From the NCBI GenBank assembly GCA_002751075.1, contig NAOQ01000001.1, positions 1-64,000 of the forward strand: a DNA stretch of 64,000 nt, given 5' to 3'. This DNA comes from Ichthyophonus hoferi. Taxonomy: Eukaryota > Opisthokonta > Ichthyosporea > Ichthyophonida > Ichthyophonidae. The notes beneath the pieces were generated by a model. It was not told the DNA's origin. It did no database searches and saw only the letters and a program-made list of their open reading frames with translations. The position numbers were made by a program, and so were the translations under genes. Positions 11,301 to 22,950 of this stretch are shown one piece after another (the stretch's first letter is position 1; each line of letters starts with the position of its first letter).

Positions 11301-14300
11301 ACCACCTGGCGGGCCCCCATCACTACTGGAATCATACACTCAGGCTCGGCAGATTGGGTACTTTCGTCAATCAGCACGTGACGGAACCTGAGAAAGAGGA
11401 TAGGCAGGATAGGCAGGCATGCAAGGTCAGAATTTAAACGAATGCACACAGGCTTACAAGCTACAGATAGAGTAAAACAACGCTTCTAAAAAGGTTTGGC
11501 CAACATGCATGTCTAAAGGACTTGTGTATGAAGTGTTGTAGTGTTGTAGGCTAAGAGCACTAGTCCTTATATTAGTGTGAACTACACTGACTTCAAGGAC
11601 CACGATGGAAGGAAGGGAGACAGGCAGAACAACTACAACCACAACCACAACTACTCTACTTTCACTCATTAAAACATACCTCATGCCTGCCAATCGCGAG
11701 TCTCCAGCTCCTACGCATGTACAGCAAACGACATCAGCAGCCTTAAGCAAGTCCCTCTCTGCCTGTCTGGCTAATGCATTGTATCTCTTTTCATCCGAGG
11801 ATGATAACTCCCCCAGTTCCTCCTTCAATTGTTGTAGTTTAGCTAGTTCAGTGCTACCTACTCCTGCTTGTTGTACCTGGGTATTTGCCACATATTATTA
11901 ATATAGTATATATAGTATATATATATACTATGCTATAAAAACTATACTACATTATACTATACTACACTAAAATATACCCTATGTATTATATATACTATGC
12001 TTTATAAACTATATTACATTATAATATACTTCTTCAGGACCCTTTCTTCTTGCAACAACAGTGACCATGTTACACAATAAAATCATTAGAATCTACAGTG
12101 CTGCATCCTACTATATAAAGATGAATCTAGAGAGTGGTAATAATTCATATGATGTCTTAGACACCCTATACGCCCTATATGGGCACCAATGAAGTATCAA
12201 TGGATGTAAATTAATCATCATATCATACATATGTATATACATGCATCCATCCATTACCTCGTTCACTAGAATAAACCATATCATGATATTAACCTTACCC
12301 ACTAATCCTCCCTTAATAATAAAACTTATAAGACCCTATTATATGCATGCACTTGTAGTTCTTTTTACAACACTTATAGTCCTTACCAATCATATTGATT
12401 ATCGTGTAATAACATGTAACCAATGAAATATAGTACCAAAAAAATTATTTATTAAATATGCCATATCTCTACCTTAATTAACTATTTTTTTTTGAAAACT
12501 CTCCCCTATTGCATATATATATTACTGTATTATACTATACCCCCCCATCCACCCCACCCACCCACCTGACTATGCAGGGTCAAGAACTGTACGGAGGACT
12601 CTATATCCTCTCGGCTCTTAGCTGCTACCCTGACCACCTTTAGACCTGTCCTATGAATCTTCTCAGTCAGTTGGTCCACGGCGATATTAGACGGGGCACA
12701 CACTAAAACTTGGGCACTGTTTTGCTTGGCCATATGATATACAATAGAGGCACTGGTTACTGTCTTGCCAGTACCAGGTGGGCCTTGGATAAGAGAAAGG
12801 GGTTTCTGAAGAACTGTCTTCACAGCATATACCTAGGAGAGGGAAGAGGGGGAGGGGATGTATGTGATATGATGACGTAGCTGTATGTTAGAGCCAATAG
12901 AAAGAAACAAAGAGAGTATACATGTGCACCTATATTTGTCCTTGCGATTGGTCAATGCATTACAACCTGTAGAAGAGTATGCACGGCACCAATCAAACCC
13001 GACCAAGTATTCTGTATCGTAGCTATGTATAGCTATATATAGCAAAACGCCATCATGGAAGGATGTATCTTAAACTACTATTCCTCTTATTATTATTATT
13101 ATTACCATTACGATGAACTAGGACTCATATAATAAGCATATAGGTACATACAAACTACAGAACAAATACATAGACAAAGTTCATACCTGTGAATGATTCA
13201 GCTCAGGCAAATTAGGTGCAGAAAATCGTTTAGGTAACACAACCTTCAACATTTGTTCCTCTACTTCGTGACCTAACAGGCGATGATATATATAGGCGCT
13301 AGCACTGGTATCATCTACAGCAAATGTTTTTAGTGCATTTTGCATACGATCATAGGATGTGGACTTCCACACAAAGTCTACACTGAAGTTGTGGGTGCAT
13401 TCGATTGGCACACCAGCGTTGCTACGCAGCTCCAATCCTACCTGGAGATGATTGAAAGATAGTATATGGTTATGCGTGAATATTGGTGGTGGGTGGGGTG
13501 AACAATGGAATATATAGCATAACTATATATATATATTATGGTGTGGTTAACACCAGTATCTATCTTTCGCATGCTGGCAAGGTCTGGTAAACCAATCCAA
13601 AAATCCCACCACGTCTTAATTAAGAACTTTTATAACCATATTCTTTAGTTTTAGCTAGCAGCGTTACGTAGATAGGTGTAGTGCGGTCGAAAAGAAGAAA
13701 GGAAAAAAAGAAACAAAAAAATGAGAGAAAGAGAGCAAAGTACGAAACATGCGATACATATATATAAATATATAACAGTCGGCACCTCTTCTCCAAAGTT
13801 AGATGGGACCTTAACCACGTGTCCCACTCCCTCCCAGGGCCTATGCATCTCTCCAGTGTACCGTAATTTCAGCTCGTCTCCTGCCATGATTCGTAGTTCA
13901 TCACGTGATGTCATACTGAAATAGGCCACTCGTTTCTTATTCAGGCCCATATCCCATCGTACAACAATATTGCTCTGGGTTTGTGCTTCCTACGGGTGTG
14001 TGTCCGTGTGGTATGATATATAAGAGAAAGGTGGTTAGGTAGTTATAGTTAGTTACCACACGTTAGATTAGAGCAAATTGTTTGTTTTTTCTTCCATTAT
14101 TTTATTATTTCACCCCACATATCATATATCTCAGTTTCTACTGTATTTCCCTCATTCCTGCTATGTATTCCTTTACAGATATACGGATGAATAGGCATGG
14201 TAAAGAAAGAGAGAAAAGAGAATGAAAGTAAAAATAGTAGGAAAAGAAATATAAAAAAGAAAAATATATAGGTATACCGATCAAGGGAAGGAAAAAAGAG

Positions 14301-17300
14301 AGACATATATAGGGAGAAAGTATATATCTTTCTCTCGTATAATTACCTATGCAAAAAACAACAACTATGCACTATACACTATATAACGTACAATGATTTC
14401 CTCTCTTACTATCCAATCATTACAGTGAACCGGACACATGTCCGCCCATCCATAATATGATTAATAAAATGGATGTAAGCCGTAAGGTCATACGACCATG
14501 AACCAGTGAATGTGATAAGAATACATCAATGGGTGCATAGAGACGCATATGTATCAAAGATAATGAAAGAGAATAAGAAAGAATAAACCAATCAGTGATA
14601 AGGAATAAAAAACATAATATAAAAATAGCAGTAACTGGTAGTGAAAGTACACATTAAAAGGTATAGTAATAACCAAAAGAACTCATAACTAGGTACAATA
14701 GATCAAAAATAGATGGCTTGCAAGTAAAGAATAATACAAGCACGGGAGAAAACATAGCAACTGTAATAATGAATATTATATTTATAATAAAAGGTAGCAT
14801 AAACATCATAACAACAAAACAGAAGTACAGTAATACAGCTGTAATAATGCTTATTACGTATGCAAACAGAAAAAGGGAGAGGGAGATAGAGAGGATAATC
14901 TACAGTACTAGGACCTTGTATCTCTAATCGGGAACTTAAAAACATGATTATAATAAAAGACAAAGACAAACATTATAACAACCATTCCGAGGTATACCAC
15001 AACACTACAGCATCATTTAGCCAGTCAAATACACACACCTTCATGCGCTTATCATAATCTGCCTCTAGCTTCACCAAGGGTCCAAATATATTCTGGTATT
15101 GGTAAGCATCCTCGTACCGCAGAAGTACAGGTTGGGGTTCTTCGTCAACCCCTGGCTTCTCTAGGTCACCAATCTGTAATCACACATAATTAGAAGGAGA
15201 TGGGCATAGGGTAGGAAAGGGGTATAGGGTACGGAGTCTCTAGAAAAAAGGTGACGGCTGGATAAAGTGGTGTAAACTGTGATATATGCGACTGGATAGT
15301 TAAATGTCATAAAAGCAGTTGGATCCATAAGTAAATACATGAACAAGTGTATTAGCTTAATATGGAAGGATGTATGGGGTTATAAGGAGGAGGCGAGAAA
15401 TGGGGGTTAAAGGTAATAGTAAAAGAGATGAGAGGAGAGAGAAGGAGATATAAAGACACGTAGAGAGAAAGAAACATAGATAGAGAGGTAAAGTGAGGGA
15501 GGGGGAGAAAGAGCTGACACCTCTGCCTCAGGTGTGGCCTTCCACAGTTCCTCTAACTTGTTAATTTGTGATGTGCCAATCTGTCGGGCCCTTAGCTGCT
15601 CCTGCTCTGTAGGAACCTATGATTGGATAGCAGTCATTATGAGATAACCATTAATCATTGGAGAGAAATAAGTACAGTGTGATCGAGTACCAACTAAGAG
15701 TTAGATAGAAACAGATATCTATAGTCAGTGTATGTGCGTGCAATAAAACAAAATAATAAGGAGGTGATGTTATTAATCGTTATGATTAGTAACAATAGAT
15801 TGGCTAACTGATTAATATAGGTCATAAAATGTGATCATCTCTTCTAAAAAAAAGGTCAAAGGTCCGATCAAAATATCATATCATACACCTATCTCCATAA
15901 CGTCTGATTAGATAAACATCTCCCAGGCCATTAACTAATAAAAAAAGGGGATTGGGCACTAAAACATAACATAATTGGTCCACGATACCAACAGATGATT
16001 GGCTCACAGTAAATATGGATGGTATAGTGGATGATAATAGGATGTACTCTCTCTCTCCCTTCCTCCTCCTTCTTTACACACCTTAACCAACCAGGACAGG
16101 AAGCAGCGATCATCAATAAGGGGCAGCCATTGGGTGAGATCCCAGTTGGCATCTTTGGCAAAGCCCTGGCCGGCACAAGGTTGACGACACAGTAAAACCA
16201 CCACGCTGTCACTCTTGGCAGGAATGAAGCCTAACAGGAACACGTTACGACACCCGCAGTTATAGCATTCTAGCACAGTGTCACCTAGGGGTCCACTAGG
16301 GTGTAAGGCCACCTACAGAGAAGGAGGGTATGAGTTGGGGGGAGGTGTGAGAGGAGGTGAGCGTGGGGAGGGAGAATGCAGGAAGGGGAAGTTGAGCGGG
16401 AATACCATTAATAGTAGGTGGGGCGAAGCATTATTTATAGAAAGTACGAGATGGTTTAGTTGTGCAGGAGAGAGACACGAATGGCAATGTCTATAGTCAT
16501 AGGTCCATCTAGGATGGTATGACCATGGATAACATCGGTGAGTTTCTTCAGTGAGTACGTAAATGTAAATATAAGTCTACCATTATATATATTACGTACT
16601 GTATTAGGTAGGTATTCAATGGCTTAAAAATAGATGCGTAGAATCATAAATCAAAATCACACTGGATAAGAAAATAGTTAATGTGTAGGGGATGGATGAT
16701 TGAGAATAGATAAAGCATTAAAGAGAAAAGGATAATGAGAATGAAATAAAGAAAACAAGAAAGAGAAAGAAAGAGAGAGAAATGTAGGTAGGAGAAGGTA
16801 TGTATATGTATAGACCTATGTGGGTATTATTAGGCAATGGTATATTGCATTATATAAAAGTATATGTGAGTGCTTAGGCCTGTAGAGATATATACCTCTC
16901 TATGCTTGGCTCGTACAAGGTGGTTAATGATATGAGAGGCTGATGTATTGCCTCTACTATTGCAGAACCATTTATGACAACCAAGGCATCTGACCACGCA
17001 GGCCGGGCTATGTACACCACAGTACTGACATGCATGATCAGGGAGGTTCTGGATAAAGTGGGATGGGGCTTAATTAAAAATTATAGCAATAGGTTGCTGT
17101 ATTGTATTGTATTATCTAGCATTATACTATTTTGTATTATATTCTCCTGAATTAGATTTTCTTATATCATATTGTATCGTATGTACATGTATTACTATAA
17201 AAATTAAAAAATATGATTAGAGAAACATACAAAGGAAGAGACCATTGGCTGAAAGAAACCGTAGTATATATAGTAAGAAAACACATATCAACAAAACATT

Positions 17301-18212
17301 ATAACCAGATTACCTAATAAAAGAGCATCGCAATCTATTACCAGATATACATAAAAAAACAAGCAAAAAGAAATTGGTGAAATATAAGTTAGAGGAGAAT
17401 AGCCAATAAAATAGTGCCATTAACCATTTTAAAAAATTAAAGAATGGATAATAAAACCAGTAACAAAGCCAGAAAACCAAGAGAGAAATACAGAGATACA
17501 TAGCATGATAGGTATAGTGGATATGCTCTATAAGTGAATATATATATGTGTGTGTACCCATGCACCTTCAGGCGTGCGCACGTTAATGCTAAGAGTGGAA
17601 TACTATTAGTTGGCAAGTAAAAAGGAAATGTTGGTATACGTAGCATTGTATTGTAAACTATATCATCATTTATGTTTTTCTCTGGTGATGTCACAACAAC
17701 ATGGATTTTTATGTATCAATACACAAATATAGCAAGCTTGTAGCATACCTGTATAACAACGCACACACATAAAATATGAATCTACCAAGGGGCTGCGTAT
17801 ATTTATTTCAAAAAACAAAAAAAAACATGCCTATAGACATCAATCTTGCCATAAATTAGTATATCCATATACCAAAATATAAATGAAAAATGCATCTCAC
17901 CTTTTGAACAGTGAAGTCTTCTTCGTATGGTTCCTCAAAATTTAGCTCACTCATTCCCTGAGTCAAATCCCCTACCTTCCCATCCATACCACCTCCCTGA
18001 GTCATCTGAGTAAGAGAAGACATGGGCCCCATAGAGCCATCAACTTGAGAGGCTTGGGTTTGGGAAGGTTGGGTCTGTGAAGGTAATGTGAAGTCATGGT
18101 AATCATAATTACTCCCTTGTGTATCACCACCATAATCATCAAAATCAAGGAACTGAAGCCCTCCTACGTTCCCAACGGGTGGCGGTCCATAATCACTAGA
18201 CATGTGCGCCAT
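8394..18212 (-). CDS. UPF1: UPF1 / RENT1, ATP-dependent RNA helicase of nonsense-mediated mRNA decay
   Basis: Thirteen exons on the reverse strand: 17901-18212, 16896-17048, 16082-16312, 15521-15616, 15039-15173, 13786-13989, 13187-13441, 12566-12832, 11680-11876, 11177-11387, 10502-10682, 9995-10203, 8394-9239. All phases join and give 1,098 residues, close to human UPF1 (about 1,120). Residues 1-104 carry SQ/TQ clusters and LNFEE. The Cys/His UPF2-binding domain follows ([22 protein letters not shown]). The SF1 helicase core has Walker A GPPGTGKT (479-486, Lys485), IDEST (Asp624, Glu625), [24 protein letters not shown] and VALTRAKYG. The C-terminus has SQ sites (SQDG, SQES, SQDS), the known kind of SMG1 target. 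UPF1 recognises stalled termination with eRF1/eRF3 and drives decay with UPF2/UPF3. It acts mainly in the cytoplasm. The largest introns (9240-9994, 13990-15038, 17049-17900) hold only AT-rich and simple sequence. Confidence 0.98.
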
Positions 18213-19099
18213 GATGAAAAAAAAAAAAAAAAAACAACTTAAACAAGAACCAGAAATTATATTAAATTATAGTAGGAAAATAAATATTTGACTGTGTTTC
18301 AATATTTCTAATAGGTAATAATGGTGTGGGATTATTTGTAAAATCGCGTTAAGGCCCGCCCGCGCATAACATTGAATGTTGATTCACGTGCAAATTAATT
18401 TGAATCCAAAAACGCGATATCCTGTGATAGTCTAGGATATCGTAGGAATATTTGGAACTTATTATGAATAATTAATTTATTGGTATGTGATTGCATGCAC
18501 ATCTATTTGTTTTTGGAAATTTTACTTGTCTCCAAACATAAAATATGCATACTCTACTTGAATACCTTACCCTTTGATAGTGTCGGATATCGTAGGAATA
18601 TTTGAAAATTACCATGAATAATTAATTTATTGGTATGTGATATCATACAAATGTACTTGTTTTCGGGAAATTTTTTTCTCTCCACTCACATAAAATATGC
18701 ACGTCATATTTCAATACATCATATATCCTCCGTATGTATCAATTGGATTATTACTTCCCAAAAAACCATGGTTTCTCTCACTATGCTTCTTTTCACCCTA
18801 TCCTAACCCTCTTAACCTTAACTAATAAAAACTACTCAGCTTCAAAAATCACCCCATATACCTAACTACGGCTGCGTACAGCTTTATTCATCTTCCCCAT
18901 TTTATATAAGCATTAAAACCATACCTCGCATATTCTTTTGACTCATTTTTTATTGGTAAAGTTAGATGACTTTACAAAGGTAACTATTAACGGACAAGCG
19001 ACATACACCAACTTGATATATAAATTAACTGCCATTTAAATTTCAATACTGAACAGAATAGTAATAAATACACAGAACTCAGTAAAATAAGATAAAACT
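18213..19099 (-). promoter_or_regulatory. UPF1 upstream region with T tract and a 150-bp tandem duplication
   Basis: Directly upstream of the UPF1 start, the reverse strand has an 18-nt T tract (18217-18234) followed by CATC and the ATG. At 18426-18575 and 18576-18720 a unit of about 150 bp occurs twice, sharing GGATATCGTAGGAATATTTG, ATGAATAATTAATTTATTGG, TATGTGAT and AAAATATGCA. A CACGTG E-box core lies near 18387 and a CCAAT box near 18750. The stretch spans the gap between the stop of the upstream gene (19100) and UPF1, so promoter function is inferred from position. Confidence 0.45.
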
Positions 19100-20460
19100 T
19101 TAAACATAATTCATTTGATTCCCAGAAGGAAGGTAGAGATAACGAGGGTCGCCCGTAAAATTGGGTGCGAAATGTTCTATTTTTCCTGTGTAAGTCTCAT
19201 CTACATTCATATTATATTGATTAGTAGTCTGTGTGGTGGGTAAATGGGAGGTGTAACCAACAGGTGGATTATCTTGAGGTTGTTGTGGCTGATTATTATA
19301 TAACTTGTAGTAGTTATTAAGGTTTGTGCCTAGCTCATTCACAGACATGCTCTGTGAATTGGCAAGCCATTGCGCATCGGGCTTTTCTACAAGTTCAGGC
19401 ATTCCTCCACAATCAAACAATCCCGGGTCTGAAGTTGAACGGATAGGAGGGTACTGAAGAATAGACTGAGAGGAAGCATCGGAAAGCATTGAAGTTAGAT
19501 CATATCCGCGTTCCTCTGTGAGGGCATTGCTGCGCTGTGGGACTACTTGGATGGGACAGCATAATGGATCACTCTCTGCTCTTTGCTTATTAGGCTGGTA
19601 TATGTTGTGTAGACGTTCTGTAGAAAAGTACGGACTTCTGAGTGGGAATACTGTTGGGCCAAATTTCTGTGTTAAAAAGCATACTAATATTTAAGTAACT
19701 TACAGATCGGGATCGTCGTAAGCATAACACAAAAAGTAGAAAATAAAAGCTTATAGAATAAAACGGAAAAAATCAAGGAGCAAGTTCGTAAGCTCTAAGA
19801 TAAACAACAACGTTAATTTTCCCCCAAATATATTGTTTACCAGTATTTTTCATATTGAGTCAATATTACAGACCTCACCACTAACTCACCTTGGGGTTGC
19901 AACTGTTCGGTTGGAAGCTGGATAACTTGGTTTGAACGGCTGGTTGAAGGGCGTTGGTACCAGTTGTAATCGGCAGTTGAAGTGTGTTTAGTTTCAGTCT
20001 GCTTTGGATTTTCTAGTACTGCCATGAAATGAATGACGAGTTTCTTATGCTCGGCTGGCTCGTAGTAGCTGCCAATGTAGCTAGGTCCCATGGTTTGTCT
20101 CACATGTCGCGTCCTGAATTGATATAATTAGAATACTGAAAGAGAGACCTACGGTGACTAGCACCACAAGATTCCTAGCTATTGAAGAAAAGTCAAATAC
20201 ATGTGAGCGTATGACTCAAAGAACAATAAACAGTAAAAAGGATTTGAATAGCGGAAGAGTAACGTTTAAAATGTAGATTTAGCAACCAAACCTAAGTCAA
20301 GTCACCATGTTCACTAGCCCTTATTTTCTAAAAACTCAGCCCACTTACTAAACGTCCAATATTATTTAACAACGTTAACCTACCAAATATGCCTCTCTGT
20401 GTTGAATCGTGGACCCGGTTTTGACTTGCATATGATGCAATAAAACTTGATGTGTCCCAT
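19100..20460 (-). CDS. C2H2 zinc-finger protein of unknown function
   Basis: Three exons on the reverse strand (20384-20460, 19879-20113, 19100-19666) join in phase to give 292 residues. The ATG at 20460-20458 begins MGHIKFYCIICKSKP. Across the first splice the protein has C-x2-C-x12-H-x4-H (CIIC, then HIWTRH), a standard C2H2 finger. The rest has no domain I can name: a Y-rich stretch (SYIGSYYEP), a QLPTEQLQPQ segment, PVFPLRSPYF-like and LCCPIQVVPQ stretches, and a Q/N/P/T-rich tail ending NQMNYV. The second donor could instead be the stronger GTGAGT at 19889, but only GTGAGG at 19878 keeps the phase. It lies head-to-tail upstream of UPF1, 887 bp apart. DNA or RNA binding is possible; I cannot assign a role. 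Confidence 0.6.
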
Positions 20461-21159
20461 GTTGCTGACTCGAAAACGTCACACTATGAATCTCGGCAAC
20501 TAGGAGCCTCTAAAAGTGAAATTCGTAAGGTTATATAAGGAACGAAAGATATCTGAAAATATGTCAAGTAACTACTGTCGCGTAAAAGCTTTCACACCCA
20601 AAAATAACTAGGTAAGAATAATGTAACGTTAGGTTACAATATGACCAAATCAGGAAGTAGAGTCGTTGCTCACTCAGAGGACCATTTCGGTTTTGCTTAA
20701 TGTAAATAAGAAAAAATAAGATCCATCCATTCCAAAATGAACATAATGTACACGTTCATACACTTATCTGTATGTTTATGACACCCAAAAGAATGTATTC
20801 GCGTAATGCACACCACCACTTAAAACAATTTGCATAATGATTGGCCAGTTCTTTTAATTGACTACGTTCAACCGTTTGATTCGATCAATCTCATTAGCTT
20901 ATCTGTTAGTAGTGGAAAGGGGGACTATGAAATTAGCATTTCTCAAGTAGTTTACTCTTTATCCAGTTTCAATTATTGTTATAAAATTATTTTGTCTGTT
21001 CGCCTTTTTTGGGGGGTTTTTTTTTTGTTAAAGCTATGCAATGTTTATACAAATCTATCGATATAATTTTGAATTACTGATATCTGCAGCACGCTGATTA
21101 GGAAATTCCGGTGCATCTGCGAATTTTTATTCGCCAATTAAATACCAATCGTCGAGATG
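20461..21159. other. Upstream flank of the C2H2 gene, nothing further recognised
   Basis: Contains a G7/T run near 21010-21030 and AT-rich sequence. The frame at 20830-21066 has no family signal. Confidence 0.4.
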
Positions 21160-21685
21160 AGCAAATCATTGGCAGGCTTTATGCCATAACCCATTGCCCG
21201 AACAAAGAAAGAAGAAATGTATGTTACGTATACTACTAACATTGTTCAAATATATTGATCTTATGCAAGTAGATCTGCTGGAAATCATAGCAACTATCAT
21301 TTTCTCGTAAAATAAATAATCTGTGACACAGGTCCGTAACGTTCGTGTTAAGCCAAGATGATAATCAAATGCATTGTCTGANNNNNNNNNNNNNNNNNNN
21401 NNNNNNNNNNNNNNNNNNNNNNNNNNNNNNNNNNNNNNNNNNNNNNNNNNNNNNNNNNNNNNNNNNNAGCAAATCATTGGCAGGCTTTATGCCATAACCC
21501 ATTGCCCGAACAAAGAAAGAAGAAATGTATGTTACGTATACTACTAACATTGTTCAAATATATTGATCTTATGCAAGTAGATCTGCTGGAAATCATAGCA
21601 ACTATCATTTTCTCGTAAAATAAATAATCTGTGACACAGGTCCGTAACGTTCGTGTTAAGCCAAGATGATAATCAAATGCATTGT
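21160..21685. other. Assembly gap (86 N) flanked by an exact 218-bp direct duplication
   Basis: Bases 21160-21377 recur at 21468-21685, with N at 21382-21467. The left copy ends in four extra bases CTGA just before the gap. Identical copies on both sides of a gap usually mean that overlapping contig ends (or two alleles) were not merged, so the duplication is probably not real. Confidence 0.85.
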
Positions 21686-22254
21686 GCTAATCAGATTAGA
21701 TAACTTACATTCATTTAGAAATCTGAGACAAAATTCTTAAGCGGATATAAATGATTATTTTTAACATATGATATTTAAAGGTTTAAGATAGCGTATGAAA
21801 CGTTCATTCATCAAGAACAAAACAAACATGCGATTAAGATGGCTTACTAGTACGATAACAAATAACGTATCTTCTAATCATCTGTGATGTTTTGCTGATT
21901 GCCAGTGCGTAACCTAAGCCGACCTTATGGGGACCTTTGAGCTTATGGAATTGGCATTTTACACCGATTTTTATTGACAGTTTCTCATAAAAATATAAAA
22001 AAGACCTCCAATAGTGAATTTAATATTTTTAAATGAGAAATTCATGTATTTTTCTTTTAGAAGACAAATATGTATGTATATATTTTACGTAGATGCTATA
22101 CAAACAACATTTCGACAATGTGTATCTCCCTGCCCTGAGCCATTGGACGGGGTAGTCCCATTAGCATTTTAATCTGTATTATTATTAGGTAAATATCATA
22201 ACAGGTTTAGCATGAAAATTAATCTCTATTAGCTGTCATTGGTCAGGACTTTAT

Positions 22255-22950
22255 TTGATAGATAAGCTTGATAGGCTGAGATTGTATTTTAAGATAAACA
22301 ACTCTTAATTGGTCTAAAAAGTCCACAAAACCTGGCTGTTTCATTTTTGGCATTTAACTTTTCTCCACTTATTAATGCCCTTAAGATATGGATCTGCTGT
22401 CAGTAAGATATTATACTTACCTTCAGGTATGGTGCAGATCGCCATGTGACTGACTACACAAGCGTTCACAGATTATGCTTTAGAAAAATATTAATAAAAA
22501 CTATTACAATTGGCATTTTCTCTAGAACATTATTTTATTAAAAAAGCTAACATTCTTAGGTAGCGTGGATTTTCGATATCCACTCATCATCTTGATTGAT
22601 AGATAAGCTGGATATGCTGATATTGTATTTAAAGATAAACAACCGTCAGTCTAAGATATATAATCGCTTACTAAAATTAACGTTGTTTATTTTTAAATGA
22701 CCAAAAAGTAATAACCAAGTTTAATGGATCTTGGACTCAAACTTGGCTGTTCCATTTTTGACATTTAACTTTTCTTCGTCTGTGTATTAATCCATGTAAA
22801 TGATCTACTGTTTGCAAGTGATGATATCTCTTCATAAGTGAGGGACGTAGATCACCATGTGACTGATTACCCAAGCGTTGGCGTTTTATGCGCGCAAGAA
22901 AAATAATAATAATGTGAACTATTATAATTGGTATTTTCTTTAGATCATCA
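22255..22950. repeat. Diverged tandem duplication, unit about 341 bp
   Basis: TTGATAGATAAGCT starts near 22255 and again near 22596. Both copies then share AGATAAACAAC, CTGGCTGTT/TTGGCTGTTCC, CATTTAACTTTTCT, GATCTGCTGT/GATCTACTGT, CACCATGTGACTGA-type sequence, CAAGCGTT and CTATTA-AATTGG-ATTTTCT. No gene is visible in it. Confidence 0.7.

Noticed and set aside
20830-21066. 78-codon forward frame
   Set aside because: Hydrophobic AT-rich translation through a G/T homopolymer; no family.
21160-21685. Recent segmental duplication
   Set aside because: Exact identity, gap in between and the same CTGA tail as at the second gap argue for an assembly artefact.
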